Below are positions 6,456 through 7,899 of a stretch of DNA of 7,899 nt, in pieces (position 1 is the first letter of the stretch; each line of letters starts with the position of its first letter). The notes below the pieces were generated by a model. That model searched no databases and had not been told where the DNA came from. It saw only the letters and a list, made by a program, of their open reading frames with translations. The stretch lies in contig JAIOSZ010000210.1 in NCBI GenBank assembly GCA_021107335.1, positions 1 to 7,899 on the forward strand, given 5' to 3'. A program made the position numbers and the translations under genes. This stretch comes from Desulfuromonadaceae bacterium. GTDB lineage: Bacteria > Desulfobacterota > Desulfuromonadia > Desulfuromonadales > Syntrophotaleaceae.

Positions 6456-6769
6456 CTACCCCTTGCTCCTGATATTTTCCGCGCAAAAATTAACTGCACA
6501 AACGCTCATAATAAGACAACTCCCCTCCAAAATGCAAACCATACGCTCACCACAGTCCTTCTCGCCTTCTGAGCATTGCCCCCATAAGCGGACTTATACA
6601 ATAAAGAGCGGCTTCTGGGCTGATGGAAAAATCAATTGTCCATTTCAAAGCACGTAGCCGAAAACTATAAATAATACCGCAATCAACGCCAGGCCAACCT
6701 CCTAAATCTGGCAATATATTTGAATAGCCCAAAAAATGGTTAAGGCTTTGGCCAAAGACGGAACAGCTC

Positions 6770-6812
6770 AAAAACAAGGGCGCCGCTCTCCCCGTGAGGA
6801 AGGCGGCGCCCT
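6770..6812 (-). terminator. Intrinsic terminator after wtpA
   Basis: A perfect 10-bp GC-rich stem (AGGGCGCCGC at 6777-6786 on the plus strand pairs with 6803-6812) encloses a 16-base loop. On the minus strand it is followed by TTGTTTTT (6777-6770). It starts about 28 bases after the wtpA stop codon and shows that wtpA is the last gene of its transcript. Confidence 0.9.
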
Positions 6813-6840
6813 ATAAACTCCGATCAACAAATCGGTTCAA

Positions 6841-7818
6841 CTATTGTCGAACGATGACCCTGGATTGCAATTCCAATGGCAATTGAGCACGCATTTTTTC
6901 CGTTGGCACAAAGGGAGGATTGAATGGGGGTTGTCCAACACTAGCCAAAACCTTCTGGCCGCCTTCGGGATCAAGTAGATAGTCAAGAAACGCTACGGCG
7001 GCTTTGCGGTTGGGCGCATCGTTCAGCAAGGTAATGCCGTAAGCGACAAACCGCCCCTCCCGATCAAAAAAGCTACCGGGCCGCTCACCGGACACCCGAA
7101 CTTTTACCTGCCGGTAAAGGGGGTCATAATCGAGATTGGCCAGATTGACATGTTCATCCAGAGAGACGATCTTTAAGCCATGCTGCAAGGCGATAGAGCG
7201 GTAGGCCCAGGCGTAATCAAGATCACCATTTTGCACCAGGGCAGTCAAGCTAACCGACTTCCCCCGCATATTCCCCAAAGGTCTGTTAGCCAGCAGACGT
7301 TGGTAAAGACCTGGCCGCTGATAATATTTTTCTGCCAATTGCATGGCCATCATACTGCGATAGCCTCCGGGGTCGATATTGGGGTCGGAATGACCGAAAG
7401 ACACCCCGGGTCGGCTGAGAATCTCGAACCAGTTATCCTTATTGATTTCATCCGCATATTTACTCTGCGCCCCGTAGGTCAAGACCAACTCGTTGGTAGC
7501 AAAACGGATATTGCCGATGCCGAGTTCCGGCAACAGACTCTTATCGATGACCTGAAAATCCGCCGAGGCCATCAGGTCGGCAGGCTTGCCGACCTCGGAA
7601 ATAAGTCGCGCCATCCGTGTGCTGCCACCGTGTTCGCGCTGGATGTCAACTCCGGGATAACGAGCTTCGAACTCTTTCTCCATGGCGGCAAAAGGCACGG
7701 TCAAACTGCCGGCATGAAAAATTCGCAGTATACCGGTCACTTCAGCCTGCACCGCTGGGGGTAGGCACAAGCAGCTTAGCAATACGGTTACAAACAGGGC
7801 ACGACAGATATTGAACAT
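6841..7818 (-). CDS. wtpA: Tungstate/molybdate ABC transporter substrate-binding protein, WtpA type
   Basis: Periplasmic binding protein of 325 residues that should capture tungstate or molybdate for an ABC importer. A signal peptide is visible: basic start, hydrophobic core 7-19, likely cleavage after AVQA (22-25). An LLSC at 13-16 could instead be a lipobox. Mature motifs match the WtpA/ModA group: IFHAGSLTVPF (33-43), GGSTRMARLISEVGKPADLM (64-83), ASADFQ (84-89), SDPNIDPGGYRS (144-155), DYAWAYRSIALQHGL (201-215) and LDEHVNL (220-226). Archaeal WtpA binds the oxyanion in octahedral geometry through an Asp and a Glu; the likely counterparts are D149 and E222, both present. GGAGG seven bases before the ATG at 7818 fixes the start. 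A terminator follows directly, so no permease or ATPase lies downstream; partners must be upstream of the window, elsewhere or lost. Tungstate versus molybdate cannot be decided from sequence. Confidence 0.9.
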   Translation of the reverse strand: MFNICRALFVTVLLSCLCLPPAVQAEVTGILRIFHAGSLTVPFAAMEKEFEARYPGVDIQREHGGSTRMARLISEVGKPADLMASADFQVIDKSLLPELGIGNIRFATNELVLTYGAQSKYADEINKDNWFEILSRPGVSFGHSDPNIDPGGYRSMMAMQLAEKYYQRPGLYQRLLANRPLGNMRGKSVSLTALVQNGDLDYAWAYRSIALQHGLKIVSLDEHVNLANLDYDPLYRQVKVRVSGERPGSFFDREGRFVAYGITLLNDAPNRKAAVAFLDYLLDPEGGQKVLASVGQPPFNPPFVPTEKMRAQLPLELQSRVIVRQ

Positions 7819-7825
7819 GGTGCTG

Positions 7826-7830
7826 CCTCC
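7826..7830 (-). promoter_or_regulatory. Strong ribosome binding site of wtpA
   Basis: GGAGG (part of TGAGGAGGC) on the minus strand, seven bases before the ATG at 7818, confirms that start. The roughly 70 AT-rich bases further upstream (7831-7899) probably hold the leader or promoter. I could not pick a well-spaced -35/-10 pair or a convincing ModE-type palindrome there. Confidence 0.8.
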
Positions 7831-7899
7831 TCAATAAAAAAGCCATCTGGAATATAAGAGAAAATCCTAAACTATAAAGCTGTCACCGCAGAAGCCGTA

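Larger units (their letters stand above)
6231..6769. other. Long intergenic gap, mostly without genes
   Basis: About 540 bases between the FKBP start and the wtpA terminator. The stretch is AT-richer than the coding regions. It holds the CGTAA palindrome (6280-6318), a 44-codon coding-like fragment (6455-6324, minus), a short hydrophobic fragment (6701-6645, minus: EVGLALIAVLFIVFGYVL then stop, preceded directly by a stop) and a 12-base palindrome CTTTGGCCAAAG (6746-6757). I see no complete gene, RNA gene or convincing promoter. The fragments suggest that genes once here have decayed. Confidence 0.5.

Noticed and set aside
6420..6475. tRNA-like stretch containing GGGGTAGCTCGG on the minus strand
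   Set aside because: No acceptor stem, anticodon arm or T arm could be folded around it.
6547..6777. 76-codon minus-strand frame in the wtpA-FKBP gap
   Set aside because: It starts with TTG inside the T run of the wtpA terminator, has no Shine-Dalgarno and an unremarkable composition.
1..7899. CRISPR array, rRNA, riboswitch or integrase-type element
   Set aside because: No regularly spaced direct repeats, no conserved rRNA segments and no recombinase or transposase motifs were seen; a Moco riboswitch upstream of mogA or wtpA could not be folded by eye.

Overview
The window carries six intact protein genes, all on the minus strand, separated by intergenic DNA with palindromic repeats and decayed-looking sequence. 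Coding regions are moderately GC-rich and the spacers more AT-rich. The gene set (fused RlmKL, WtpA-type tungstate/molybdate binding protein, MogA, paired SlyD-like FKBPs, a DASS-family anion transporter) fits a Gram-negative proteobacterium. An anaerobic, Mo/W-using relative of Desulfuromonas, Pelobacter or Geobacter is my best guess, but this is inferred from gene content only.

Right to left, in the direction of transcription: wtpA (7818-6841) has a strong Shine-Dalgarno and ends at a clear intrinsic terminator (6812-6770). A gene-poor gap of about 600 bases follows, holding two short coding-like fragments and one palindromic repeat. Next are two tandem FKBP-type prolyl isomerases of the SlyD class (6230-5757 and 5607-5095), closed by a second strong terminator (5074-5035). 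Between that terminator and mogA is what looks like the wreck of a PRC-barrel gene (about 4859-4718). Then mogA (4701-4144) overlaps a 12-TM-class DASS transporter (4144-2576) in a TGATG junction. A 143-base gap with a perfect 13-bp hairpin precedes rlmKL (2432-264). The left edge (1-214) is a long inverted repeat with 74-base perfect arms.

Functional themes: WtpA captures tungstate or molybdate in the periplasm and MogA activates molybdopterin for metal insertion, so the two ends of one cofactor pathway lie about 2 kb apart. The SlyD-like chaperones between them could assist folding or metal loading of metalloenzymes, but this is inference. The DASS transporter is translationally coupled to mogA; its substrate cannot be read from sequence. 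RlmKL is housekeeping 23S rRNA modification.

I found no CRISPR array, rRNA or tRNA, no transposase, and no convincing new multi-gene system. The most unusual structures are the long palindrome at the left edge, the two related CGTAA palindromes upstream of rlmKL and of the first FKBP gene, and the gene remnants in the spacers.
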